A DNA stretch of 18,937 nt from Phytophthora quininea. Its lineage: Eukaryota > Oomycota > Peronosporomycetes > Peronosporales > Peronosporaceae. The stretch covers positions 1 to 18,937 of the forward strand of contig JAAVTG010000510.1 in the NCBI GenBank assembly GCA_011947345.1, written 5' to 3'. The notes under the pieces are model-generated. The model searched no databases. It had not been told where the DNA came from and saw only the letters and a program-made list of their open reading frames with translations. Shown one piece after another: positions 9,480-17,881 of the stretch. Each line of letters opens with the position of its first letter. Position 1 is the first letter of the stretch. The position numbers were made by a program, and so were the translations under genes.

Positions 9480-9521
9480 GTTCACTGAACTGTGGGGAGA
9501 GGGGCCCGAGGTCTTAGCAGG

Positions 9522-9537
9522 AAAATGGAGGATGAAC
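9522..9537 (-). promoter_or_regulatory. initiator-like core promoter of the left three-domain Kazal gene
   Basis: On the - strand GTTCATCCTCCATTTT matches about 14 of 16 positions of the oomycete initiator consensus. It sits 43-58 bp upstream of the ATG at 9479. Confidence 0.6.
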
Positions 9538-9838
9538 GTTTACGATATTCTATACACTGTGCTTGGTCGAGTCTCAAGGACACACGCGCGAACGACTGAA
9601 TTCGATCTTGAGGATGTGTCGATGAATAGCCGTGAATTAATCCTTGAAAAAGTTTCTGCAAAGTCAGATGTGAACAACTTTTTGCTGTACGACAACATTG
9701 TCTTGCAACTGAAGGCAGCATTGACCGCCGACGTTTGTTGTTGCCACCTTGGAACTCCATGACGGGCGTTCCTTCGTGCTGCAGTTAAAATTGATAAGAA
9801 ATCTCACCGCTTTGACGTTTACGCTGTGCGCTACATAG
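9525..9838 (+). pseudogene. unrecognised coding-like fragment in the spacer
   Basis: A + frame reads through 9525-9759 (with MNVYDILYTVLGRVSRT and LILEKVSAKSDVNNF) and a second frame continues it from about 9735 to a TAG at 9838 (LELHDGRSFVLQLKLIRNL). Composition looks protein-like, with alternating hydrophobic residues, but no family is recognised and there is a frame change near 9735. It could be the remnant of a gene disrupted when the spacer formed, or chance. Confidence 0.25.
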
Positions 9839-9907
9839 CAAACACGCATATCCCGAGGATACAGAGTCGAGATGAGCTGTGAAGTACAAACCGCCCACGA
9901 CGAAGAC

Positions 9908-9923
9908 TTTCATCTCTTATTTT
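9908..9923 (+). promoter_or_regulatory. initiator-like core promoter of the right three-domain Kazal gene
   Basis: TTTCATCTCTTATTTT matches about 12 of 16 positions of the initiator consensus and ends 41 bp before the ATG at 9965. Position relative to the ATG is nearly the same as in the left copy, although the surrounding sequence differs. Confidence 0.5.
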
Positions 9924-9964
9924 GTACCAAGCGTCACGAAATCAAACTTTGCGTCAACGAAAAC

Positions 9965-10588
9965 ATGAAGCTCCTGCCTGCCTCGCATTCGTGGCTGTCG
10001 TCGTCGCATCCGCAAGCGCTGCCGCCACCCAGGACGAGTGCGACTTTGCATGCCCCGACGTCGAAAACCCAGTCTGCGGTTCGGACGATAAAACGTACTC
10101 CAACAAGTGCTACCTGAGTCTCGCCTCGTGCAAAAGCTCGGAAGCCATCACCAAGGCTTCTGATGGCGAGTGCACAGCTTCTTCTGGCACGGAAAACTGT
10201 GACTTCCTGTGCCTCGACCAGTACGCCCCGTGACGGACGACGACGGCAACGAGTACTCGAACGAGTGCTACATGAGACTGGCGAAATGCGAAGAGAAGGA
10301 GAAGGGAAACGCCAACTCGTCTTCGTCGGCCTCCTATGCTGCATCTGAAGCTAGCAGCACTACCGGTAGCAGCGACTCTGGCAGTGGGTCGACGGACTTC
10401 CCCGTCTTCAAACCAGGCAAGTGCGATTTCGCATGCCCCATGGTGATGAGGCCGGTGACGGATGAGAACGGGAAAAGCTACTCGAACGAGTGTGTCATGA
10501 GAGCTGCCAAGTGTCGGGAGGAGAAGGTGGCGCCACCACAAAGCCCATTTTCCGTGGCGGTGAAGGTTTTGCTACTACCGACGTGTAG
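9965..10588 (+). CDS. secreted three-domain Kazal protease inhibitor (right copy)
   Basis: Same product as at 9479-8855: signal peptide, one six-cysteine Kazal domain, two four-cysteine domains (NECYMRLAKC and NECVMRAAKC), short tail ending at TAG 10586-10588. Three breaks are seen. One C is missing from the C-run right after the start codon (about 9972-9974), so the signal peptide runs out of frame with the ATG. The break between domains 1 and 2 (about 10226-10232) is shared with the left copy. One base is missing in GGGAGGAG near 10518, which alters the last residues. The linker near 10400 is in frame here, unlike the left copy. Together the two copies show that no single break except the shared one is fixed. 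Confidence 0.78.
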
Positions 10589-10825
10589 ACGCGTTGAACA
10601 AGACACAATTTGGTGCTCACGTCGAGCTTTTTTATTGGTTTTATGGCTTTTCCTAACATGCAGATGTGAAGACACGCTTGTGCTGTTGTTCATGCTGGTG
10701 TCGTTTCGAAAAGTGTGTTTTTTGGAGTTTCGCTTGATTTGTTTTCTTCGTGACCTGCCAGTTGCTACTGCGCGCTGTTGCTAGCTTACGATCACGTCTT
10801 ACTTGGTCACATTTGGTGGCGCGTC
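10589..10825. other. convergent 3' intergenic region, right arm
   Basis: Counterpart of 8613-8854. T-rich on the + strand, no gene recognised. The Kazal frame runs on through it (to about 10784) only because of the missing base near 10518. Confidence 0.4.
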
Positions 10826-13408
10826 TTACTCCGACAGCAGCGCGTTCACGGCGGCGCCAATGTTGCCATCGGCCACCTTCAGCGCGCGGAGGTTCTTCTC
10901 AGCGTCCACGAAACCCATCGATTCCAGAACCATCAGAGATTCCTCAAAGTAAAACTTCTTGTCGCCTTCATCAGTCGCCTCGACGCCCTTGTCTTGGTCC
11001 TCGGCGCTCTCTTCTTCACCATTAGCAGCCTCAGCTTCGTGCGCTTCCGTTACTTCAATGATCTCAATGTCATCGTCGGACGCAGCCTCAGCACGAAGAC
11101 CAGTCTCTGGGGTGTCCTTCCTCTCGGTGTCCTGCGCACTGTCGACCGTATCAGCGGACGAGGCTGCGTCTGAAGCGGACGAGGCCGGCACAACAATGTC
11201 GATCCAGAACCGGTGGCCGAAGCTCACATCCGCTGGGTCACACACGCCAGTAGCACGTGTAGCGACCGGCAACACTCGGCGCAACTAGATCAACCCCAGC
11301 GATGTATTCTTCACCGGGGGCCAGTGCTGGCAGATCAATGCGACTCGACTCGTCGTCGTCGCCCGTGAACAGGGGATTGCCGCGCTGGGAGATCATGTAG
11401 CATCCGTCCGGCCACGACCGCTCGCCGTCATTGACGAGCTTCCACATCTTGCGCAGTGGCTTGCCGGCCTCCACAACGGCGCCGTCTTCGATCGTGACGT
11501 CCTCAAGGAAGCGCACCTCGAGGTCGGAAGCATCCCGTCCCCATCGACCGCGACGGCCGTGACGACCGTAGTGGCCGTGGCGTCTGTCGTCATCCGAGAA
11601 GCGCACGTGATGGCCGTGACCGTGACGACCGCGGAAGCCATGGCATCTCGGATGGAACTCTGGCATGAAGTGCGGGCGTCCGTGTTCAAACCCCGGCGGG
11701 GACGGAGGCCGAGGGGGTCCCGGGTAGGAACCTGGGCGGCCCGAAGCGGCCGAAACAGCCCGGAGGACGAACCCAGGCGGCCCGCAACGGCGTCCTCGGC
11801 GTTCAAACGCAGGATGGTCGCGCCAAACGAAATCTGGAGCGCTTTCACGGTGCGGTGGAGAGCCTTCACGGTGCGGTGGAGGACCGCGGCTGGCGAAACT
11901 TGGAGGGTCCTCATGGTGTGGCGGCGGGCCATGGCCAGGGAAACCTGGAGCCCTTCGTGGTGCGGCGGGGGCCGTGGCCTGGGAATCCTTCAGGGCCTCC
12001 ACGGCCTCGGCGATCGTGCTCGTCGTGGTGGGGTGGAGGTGGGCCATACGGGAAGCCCGGGGTCCGAAGTAGTGCGGCAGTGGGCCGAAGAAGCCGAAGT
12101 CCGCCCCGGCGGGCCATGGTGATGGCCGTGACGCCCGAATTTGCCGTGGTGGCCGTGATGTCCGTGGTGGTCGTGACGGCGACCGAACTTGCCGCCGCGA
12201 CGGCACGTGAACTTGAGCGCGTGCATCATGCCCGGCTCCTGGATCTTGGTGAACGGGCCGTGACTCTCGCTCCACTGGCCGCTGGCCTCACAGGCCTCGC
12301 ACAGATCAAAGTCCGCGGCCGTCTTCGACTTGAAGCGGACGCCCACGATGGGGCTCATCTCGCACCCGTCGCACGTCACGAACGGGTGGATCAGCTCCGT
12401 CCTGCGCTTCTGTTTGGGCGCGCGTCGGGTCCGCGATCTTGATGAACGGCTCGTGGCTCGTCCACTTGCCGCTGGCCTCGCACTCTTCGCACAGGTCGAA
12501 GTCGGGCACCTCCAGCGACTTGTAGCGCACGCCCACCAGCGGCGCCTTCTCGCAGCCGTCGCAGATGACGCCCAAGTGCACCGGCACCTCCTCCAGCTCG
12601 CAGGTCGCAGCGTCTTCTTCTCCACTGCTGGAGCTGCTGGAGCTCGAGCTGGACGATCCGTCATCCGCCAGTTCCTGGTCGTTGTAGCGCACGAGGCCTC
12701 CCATGAGGCTCCTGGCCACACTCACCAGCACCGGCTTGAGCGCCGGACACTTGTCCAGCACTCGCTGCGCGAACTGCAGCAGCTGCTCCAGCTTGGCCGT
12801 GGCCGTCTCCTCGATGGCCTGCGCGTCCTCCTCGTAGATGGCCGTCACCAAAGCGTCGGCCAAGTCCTTGAACTCTTCCGTGGCGCTCAGCTGCTCCACG
12901 GCCTGTCGGAACTGCTCGTCCTGCAGCGCCACCAGCAGCTCCGTCCTGACCTGCAGCAGCTCCGCGGCGTCCTCGGCCACGTCCAGCGCCTCGAGCGTCG
13001 CCACCAGCAGGTTCAGCGCGTTGGCGACCGACGGCTTCGCCTTGGGCTTGGCCGACTTGGACATGGCCGTCACCAGGCCGCGCAGCTGCGTCTGCACCGA
13101 TGCCGCAGCGCGCTTGACTGCTGGCTGCGCCGTCGTGGCCAGCACCTGCACGCGCTGCAGCTGCTCGTCCTGCATGTACTGCAGCAGCTCCCGCAGGTCG
13201 GCGTCGCTCGTGATGGCCACCTCGTCCCCGTCCGAGTCTCGGTAGCGCAGCGTCGGGGGTTCTTGTTGTCCATGGCGTCCTGGGGCAGCAGCGCGCGGCG
13301 GCGCGCAGCTCGCTCAGAGAGCAAAGTCTGGTCGGCGTCGTCCTGCAGCAGAGGCAGCAGCGTCGGCGGCGTCTCGCTCTCTGCGGCGGTCGTGATCTCT
13401 CGAGCCAT
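10826..13408 (-). CDS. NBR1-like autophagy receptor, PB1-ZZ-ZZ-FW-UBA (right copy)
   Basis: Second copy of the gene at 5997, ATG at 13408, TAA 10828-10826. From the N-terminus: PB1, helical region, Ser run, two ZZ fingers, Gly/His/Pro-rich linker, FW domain, acidic linker and UBA. The PB1-to-helix join (13050) is in frame here, as is the linker-to-FW stretch through RGNPLFTG (11360). Own breaks: 3 bp missing in total within the PB1 at about 13288 and 13315, a G-run near 12110, 2 bp near 11705, and 2 bp near 11247 that ends the frame after CYWRV. Breaks shared with the left copy remain. In-frame differences from the left copy: MAREI against MARVIEL at the N-terminus, and five fewer residues in the acidic Asp run (about 11583-11595). 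Those in-frame changes look like real variation. Confidence 0.82.
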
Positions 13409-13461
13409 CTTGGGCGGAGTGTTCGTCGGTCTCTTCAACGTCAACTTGCGCCAAGCGAAGA

Positions 13462-13477
13462 AAGTTGAGAACTGAGC
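13462..13477 (-). promoter_or_regulatory. initiator-like core promoter of the NBR1-like gene (right)
   Basis: Identical to the left-arm element (GCTCAGTTCTCAACTT on the - strand), 54 bp upstream of the ATG at 13408. Confidence 0.6.
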
Positions 13478-13895
13478 GATCGTTTTGAAGCGGCGTTTGG
13501 GCATTCTCGACTTGGGTTGAAGGACAGTGCGGATTGTGTGTTTACGTCGTGGCTGTGTGTTTGTATTCAAGATGGGTTGGGAGCTGCAGATCCGGTCGCT
13601 AAACGCAGGGGCCTTCCAACGTTGGACAGGAATGATGATAAAACGTGCAAAAACATAAGCACAATTGCTGATGCTGTTGGCGGTGGCGAGGAAATGCCTG
13701 CAGTGCGTTCTAGAAGATGTCGGCGCGATTGCGACTCTGGCAACGGAATGCTGGTGAGGCAAAGCGTGGTGGTGCGCCGCGTTCTGATGCATCAGATCAG
13801 CAGTGGCCAGCTGGCTGGAAGCAAGACGAGGACTGCTGATGACAGCTCAGTGTATTTGTTTTATTTGTTCTGCTCTTGCAGAAACGCATTCTCGT
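13478..13895. other. intergenic region between NBR1-like and Kazal genes, right arm
   Basis: Counterpart of 5507-5927 with no supported gene. A + frame at 13517-14086 is antisense to the Kazal gene and has no domain signature. Confidence 0.4.
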
Positions 13896-14205
13896 CTACG
13901 CATTGCCGTGTCGATCAAGCGAGTAAGTTCCTTCACGGGTGCGTCCAGCCGGCGCCGGGACGGAGCAGCGGGGACGCGGTAATTCCGTTCCTCTCTCGGC
14001 ACTTGGCGCGCAGCATGAGCACTCGTTCGGGTACGGGTGGCCGTTCGGGTCCAAGCCAACAGGTTGGTACACGTTGGCACAGATGAGGTTGCAGTCGGCG
14101 TCGGTGAGAGGCGCCGAGGTGCCAGGACGACGACGACGACGACGACGACGCCGACACGCCAAGAATGGCAATGGCAGCCAGAGCGAGGTAGGTGGCGAAC
14201 TTCAT
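13896..14205 (-). CDS. secreted one-domain atypical Kazal protease inhibitor (right copy)
   Basis: Second copy of the gene at 5196, ATG at 14205 and signal peptide identical to the left copy. Two bases are missing just after the (GTC)8 run (about 14125-14127), so the mature domain is out of frame with the signal peptide, unlike the left copy. The shared break after NEC lies near 14012-14016. An extra G near 13993 changes the C-terminal frame again. The domain itself (CNLIC, HPYPNEC) is unchanged. If the 2-bp loss is real, this copy is dead; if not, both copies are active. Confidence 0.68.
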
Positions 14206-14253
14206 GGTGTAGCGACTTAGATAGGAGTTGTTGCGGGGTGTGCTGCTCTCCGC

Positions 14254-14269
14254 GAAATGGACAATGGGA
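14254..14269 (-). promoter_or_regulatory. initiator-like core promoter of the one-domain Kazal gene (right)
   Basis: Exact counterpart of 5132-5147 on the - strand (TCCCATTGTCCATTTC), ending about 48 bp upstream of the ATG at 14205. Confidence 0.55.
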
Positions 14270-14515
14270 CTTAACCGCGATGCCGGTGCTTGCTGTTCAT
14301 GACGAGACCTAAGTTGTCGATGTGCATCGAAGAATTGCGACCACGATTACGGACTCGCGTCTGCAAAGCGGTCGAGACGGACGAGGCGATAATCCAGTAA
14401 CCGCCTGTTTGGAGACTGTGGCAACTTGCCTTGTACGAACGTCGCGAGGCTCAAGAGAAACCGGCAGAGTCTACAGCAGAGGTTGAGGATCAGCAGTTCG
14501 TTTGATCAGTCCATT

Positions 14516-14643
14516 TTTACAAGCTGCAATTGCAGTGCTGAAGGAGCTGTCTCCTTCAGCAATGCAACAATGTTTTGTTGTTGCACGCTATGGCGAGCTT
14601 GCAAGCCAAGTTATCCAGTCGACTAATATTTCTTTATGCTATT
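14516..14643 (-). pseudogene. possible ankyrin-repeat-like C-terminal fragment (right copy)
   Basis: Counterpart of 4765-4893. An A4 run instead of A5 (near 14573) breaks the frame in the middle, as expected if nothing maintains it or if the base was miscalled. Confidence 0.25.
14524..14584. repeat. cluster of three short inverted repeats (right copy)
   Basis: CTGCAATTGCAG (14524-14535), GCTGAAGGAG/CTCCTTCAGC (14537-14560) and GCAACAA/TTGTTGC (14564-14584). These are the same as in the left arm except for a one-base shorter loop in the last. They begin about 65 bp downstream of the hydrolase stop codon, where an mRNA 3' end is expected. Confidence 0.6.
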
Positions 14644-14648
14644 CTTCG

Positions 14649-15561
14649 CTACACAATATTCTTCAACGACACTTTGTCGCCCGCCAGGAACTTGTTGATG
14701 GCAGCAGTGCACTCGGCGTGCTTTTCGTGCTGCACAATATGTCCGCAGTCGTCAAAAAGCAGCACCTGCGGCTGCGCCTCCGTCGAGATTTTGCTTTGAA
14801 GGACTTCCAACGACGACACATCCAGCACTTTGTCCATTTTCCCCACATAACCAGAGTCTTGGCACGAATACTCGGCAGCAATTCCTCCAGCACGGTCGGA
14901 TTCCTGAGCGAATCGCCAGCAATCTTCTCCAACACTGGCAACTGTTTCTCTCGCTCGGACGCAATGATCGAGGCGATAGGTCTGGGGAGACTGAATTTTC
15001 TCTGACTGAGCGCTTCGTTCATCTCGTTGACGTCGTCTGCTGTATGTGCGAGCAGCAAGTTGCGTCCGCTGTCTTCGAGCATTTTAAGCAACGTGCTCTT
15101 CCTAGGCATCGAGATGCCAGCAGGACACACCATAGTCAACGTCTGGACCCGGTCCGGGTACAGTCCTGCATAGACCCCCGCCAGCATGCCGCCCATGGAG
15201 CAGCCTACCAAGTGGATCTTCTTGTCGGCAGGCACCTCCTTTCCAGGAACTCGTGCAGTCTTTGGGCCTGGCTGGGCATCGAGTAGTTGGCCAGCGCATC
15301 CACTGGCGTGGTGCGTCCTTGGCCTGGCAGGTCGGGGATCACGACCTTGAACTTCTTGTCCACGCCACGGGCGACCCGCACCCACGACTCTTTCATGGAG
15401 CTGAAGCCGTGCAGGAACACGACGACGTCCGCGTCCTTGTCGTCTCTGCCCGGACGCTCGATGTAGCTCCAATTGTACTTGTCGATCTCCGCGTTCTTCG
15501 CCGAGAAGCCCGAGAAGAAGCGGACCGTGTCCATCACGGACATGAGCACCGAGTTCCACAT
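14649..15561 (-). CDS. ABHD6-like alpha/beta hydrolase, predicted lipase/esterase
   Basis: About 300 residues, serine hydrolase fold. ATG at 15561. The oxyanion-hole motif is FLHGFSSMKESW, followed by VVIPDLPGQGRT. The nucleophile elbow HLVGCSMGG has Ser in GxSxG. The acid lies in the stretch with KTLVMWGK and DKVLD, and the catalytic His in DDCGHIVQHE. Stop TAG 14651-14649. This set resembles ABHD6-type monoacylglycerol lipases; the substrate is unknown. The frame breaks twice, near 15238 and in the G/A run near 14840, both single-base and probably sequence error. The last ~300 bp lie in the right arm of the inverted duplication and the rest outside it. A paralogue follows at 16761-15797 on the same strand, so this is a tandem pair. 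Confidence 0.82.
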
Positions 15562-15589
15562 CGTTTAACGGTCTTCTTGCTGTTTGGGG

Positions 15590-15605
15590 AATTTGTGCAA
15601 TGACG
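15590..15605 (-). promoter_or_regulatory. initiator-like core promoter of the hydrolase gene
   Basis: CGTCATTGCACAAATT on the - strand matches about 12 of 16 positions of the oomycete initiator consensus and lies 29-44 bp upstream of the ATG at 15561. Confidence 0.45.
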
Positions 15606-15796
15606 TTCAACTGCTTGGAGATCGTCCTCAACTTTATTTTCGCCTATTTACAGATTACTACGCCATTTACCATCATTCCTTGTTTGACCAGGTCAGCAAG
15701 TTGCCTTTCATCGACTAAAACGGAGTTTTTCATAAATACATGGACACCTCGCCATTCGGTCCTGGCGGATGTGGTTAGCTACTAAAGACTACCAAA

Positions 15797-16761
15797 CTAA
15801 AACGCTATGACGGACTCTTGCTCGGCGAGAGCGAACGAGAAGCTCAGCTCTTCGTCCGAGAGGAACTTGTTGATCACGTCGACGCACTCGTCGGGCTTGT
15901 CGCTCGGGATGAGATGACCGCACTGGTCCAGCACGAGCACGTCCTTGCGGGTGACGTTGAGCTTCTCGTCGACGACCTTGAGGCACGACATGTCGAGCAC
16001 CTCGTCCTGCTTGCCCCAGACCACCATCGTCTTGGCGCGGATGCACTCCAGCTCGTCTTCGAGGATGGTCGGGTGGGCCAACGTGTCCGCCACCGCCTTC
16101 CGCAGCACAGCTCTCGACCGCCCGCGCTTGTTGATCGCAAGCGCTTTCAAAACACGCGGGGTGTGTGTAGAGTTGTCGATCATTGATCGAACACGCGAGT
16201 CGCCCAAGTCGGTCGTCGAGATCTCCGTGGGGCTCGCCAGAGTAAACTTGCCCAAGTCTTCAATATCGCTGAGTGTGACGCTCATATTGGACATCGAGAT
16301 CCCCACGGACACAGCAAAGTGAGCGACTTGACGCGGTTCGGATGCATCGCCGCGTAGACGCCAGCAATCGTGGCGCCCATGCAGGTGCCGACGAGGTGCA
16401 CCTTGTTGTTCGGATACAGCTCCGACTCGAAGAATTCGTGCAGTCGTCGCGCTTGTCTGTCCGCGGCAAAATTCATGTGCTCGTCGAGTGGGGTCGTCCT
16501 GCCGTGACCGGGCAGGTCGGGGATCACCACGTGGTAGTTCTTGACGAGGCCGCTGGAGACGCGCACCCAGGCCTCTTTGGACGAGCCCAGGCCGTGCAGG
16601 AACACGACGATCTCTCGACTGTGCGAGTCGGCGGCGGGTCGCGTCAAGTAGCTCCATTGGAACTGGTCGACGCTGGCGGTTCTTGCTTCGAAGCCTTTGC
16701 CGTACCGCACCAGCTCCATCGTGTGCGGTCCGAAGGTGCCGAGGACGCGAAGCAGACCCAT
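15797..16761 (-). CDS. ABHD6-like alpha/beta hydrolase with Cys in the nucleophile position
   Basis: Paralogue of the gene at 15561-14649. ATG at 16761 (MGLLRVLGTF), stop TAG 15799-15797. It retains VVFLHGLGSSKEAW (oxyanion hole), VVIPDLPGHGRTT, the acid region MVVWGKQDEVLD, and the His region LDQCGHLIPSDK. The elbow reads HLVGTCMGA (about 16393-16367): Cys replaces the usual Ser of GxSxG. Cys nucleophiles occur in dienelactone hydrolases, so it could still be active, with altered substrate or reactivity, or be a non-catalytic binder. The codon is TGC, one substitution from a Ser codon. One single-base frame break occurs near 16305. The C-terminus extends further than in the neighbour. The + strand frames here are shadows. 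Confidence 0.8.
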
Positions 16762-17407
16762 GGTCGGAAGTGCGGGTGTGTCGTTCGTGGTGAAACGAGA
16801 TGTGACAAGCAGCTGTGGTTGGGTTGACAGGGTGAGTCGGTCGCTCACCTCCGCAGAGTCGGCTGTGCACCGGACGGTTTGGCAGCGCCCCTGGCCCTGG
16901 CCCAGACTCAAGCACAGTGTGTCCGACGGAGCTGATTGCGGAGTGGTGCCGTACAGCTCGCTCACGCTTTGTGCATCATCAGCAGCCAGGATTTTCGGAC
17001 TGCGCCGCGTTGAAGGCCTGCCATAGAGTTGCAACAATCGCGCATGCAGATCGTGACGGTCGCAGCATTGACGATGACGGCGGACCATGAAATGAATGTA
17101 TCTATGTATAACCTGAACACTGGGTATTGGTCTTTCTGTCCCATAGTCATTCCAAATGAGACGAGTTCAGATACAAGTTCAACTTTGCCAAAATAGGGGG
17201 CAATGCACAGGAAGGCCAGCACGAAAAGCTTCATGAGGATACTTTTAAATTCCCGGGCGGCTCACGGGTGCAGCAGCTTGGTCGTCTTGGGTTTCGCCTC
17301 CCGAAGAAAGACATTAGCAACCATCGGCTGTTGGAGCGGCGCCCATGTGAAATCGGGACATGGCAACCATGCGGCAGCCTCGAGATGGTGCGATTTAGTA
17401 CCAGCGA
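16762..17407. other. gene-poor stretch between hydrolase and biotin gene
   Basis: About 645 bp without a confident gene. It includes the upstream DNA of the second hydrolase, a possible small secreted ORF (17234-16962) and the region downstream of the truncated dethiobiotin synthetase. The frame leading into the hydrolase ATG is open far upstream (to about 17088) but looks non-coding. Confidence 0.4.
16962..17234 (-). CDS. hypothetical small protein with signal-peptide-like start
   Basis: A 90-codon ORF starts MKLFVLAFLCIAPYFG, which resembles a secretion signal, and contains ICMRDCCNSM. I recognise no domain. It could be a decayed secreted-protein gene or chance. Elicitin was considered, but the cysteine pattern does not fit. 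Confidence 0.2.
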   Translation of the reverse strand: MKLFVLAFLCIAPYFGKVELVSELVSFGMTMGQKDQYPVFRLYIDTFISWSAVIVNAATVTICMRDCCNSMAGLQRGAVRKSWLLMMHKA

Positions 17408-17847
17408 TTACGCCGCAAGGTGCGGCGATACAGGGTTCTTCCAGGAGAACAGCGTCGAGCACTCGAGCTCTCCCTGCTTCTGGTTCTCCAGCAGAGCGTG
17501 CTTGGTGACGAACGATGCATCGCCCGGGAACGAGCCCGGGTCGTCGTCCGTGCCGGTTTGCAGCGGCTTGATGTACTGACCGCCACTGGTCGCTGCGATG
17601 GTGGCAGCGCTGCGGCAGATACCGGCAGAGACAATGGTCTTGCCGATGTCCGTGTTGCTGCCGAAGACTTGGAACACCGGCGTGTCCAGACTCAGCGACT
17701 GCGAGCCGTGCGTACGGAGCTGGGTCTTTGCTTGTCAAGCGCTTCGGGGCCGAGCACCGTCTCAGTACGCCCACGTGGTACCTCCTGAGAGCTGAGCGGC
17801 CGCGACGACGCTCGCCGCAGATTCCTGGACAGCAGCAGACTCGACAT
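17408..17847 (-). CDS. bioD-like: dethiobiotin synthetase, mitochondrial, apparently truncated
   Basis: Predicted ATP-dependent closure of the ureido ring of dethiobiotin in biotin synthesis. The ATG at 17847 starts MSSLLLSRNLRRASSRPLSS, an Arg/Ser-rich presequence of mitochondrial type. After a one-base frame break near 17715-17725 comes FQVFGSNTDIGKTIVSAG, the BioD P-loop, then YIKPLQTG with the catalytic Lys and Gly, and VSPHLAA. The frame stops at 17410-17408. That is about 145 codons including the presequence, against about 220 for BioD alone and far more for the BioD-BioA fusions of many eukaryotes. No continuation is recognisable downstream in any frame. The gene may be a 5' fragment, or sequence is missing here. 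Confidence 0.7.
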
Positions 17848-17881
17848 CGACGTCCTTCTTGACACTTGCGCGCTCACCGGC

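Larger units (their letters stand above)
4497..9482 (+). repeat. left arm of ~5-kb inverted duplication
   Basis: This 4,986-bp stretch reappears reverse-complemented at 9962-14944. Identity by eye is near complete across genes and intergenic DNA. Most differences are single-base indels, often in homopolymers (A5/A4 at 4822, G5/G4 at 7310, C indels near 8065 and 9045). Larger differences are 6 bp in frame near 6005-6016, 15 bp in frame within 7831-7851, about 5 bp near 8655, and one synonymous substitution at 9165. The outer boundary grades into diverged hydrolase sequence. The inner boundary lies 3 bp before the Kazal start codon. Confidence 0.93.
9483..9961. other. 479-bp unique spacer at the palindrome centre
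   Basis: This is the only sequence between the arms. It serves as the shared upstream region of two head-to-head Kazal genes, with an initiator-like element near each end (9522-9537 on -, 9908-9923 on +). The central ~300 bp also holds a possible coding remnant on the + strand. No transposase, direct repeat pair or origin-like feature was recognised. Confidence 0.7.
9962..14944 (-). repeat. right arm of ~5-kb inverted duplication
   Basis: Reverse-complement counterpart of 4497-9482, 4,983 bp. The inner end is AAC-ATG at the Kazal start; beyond it the sequence is unrelated to the other side. The outer end lies inside the complete hydrolase gene (14649-15561). Beyond 14944 the similarity to the left flank fades to codon-level resemblance. 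Differences from the left arm are mainly one- or two-base indels, for example a missing C just after the Kazal ATG and 2 bp missing near 11247. Confidence 0.93.

Noticed and set aside
12330..13475. 381-codon + strand ORF (and a similar one on - at 7087-6170)
   Set aside because: Antisense shadow of the PB1, helical and ZZ-coding parts of the NBR1-like gene. It is kept open by high GC and has no domain features of its own.
4497..14944. Fold-back artefact from one chimeric read
   Set aside because: Not excluded, but disfavoured: in-frame 6-bp and 15-bp differences, a synonymous substitution, separate upstream sequences at the inner ends and a graded outer junction are not expected from one molecule read twice.
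4497..14944. A transposable element with giant terminal inverted repeats
   Set aside because: The spacer and arms hold no transposase or integrase, and no target-site duplication was seen beside 4497 or 14944. The arms carry ordinary genes.
16962..17234. Elicitin gene
   Set aside because: It has a signal-like start and a CxxxxC-type patch but not the six-cysteine spacing of elicitins, and no elicitin core motif follows.
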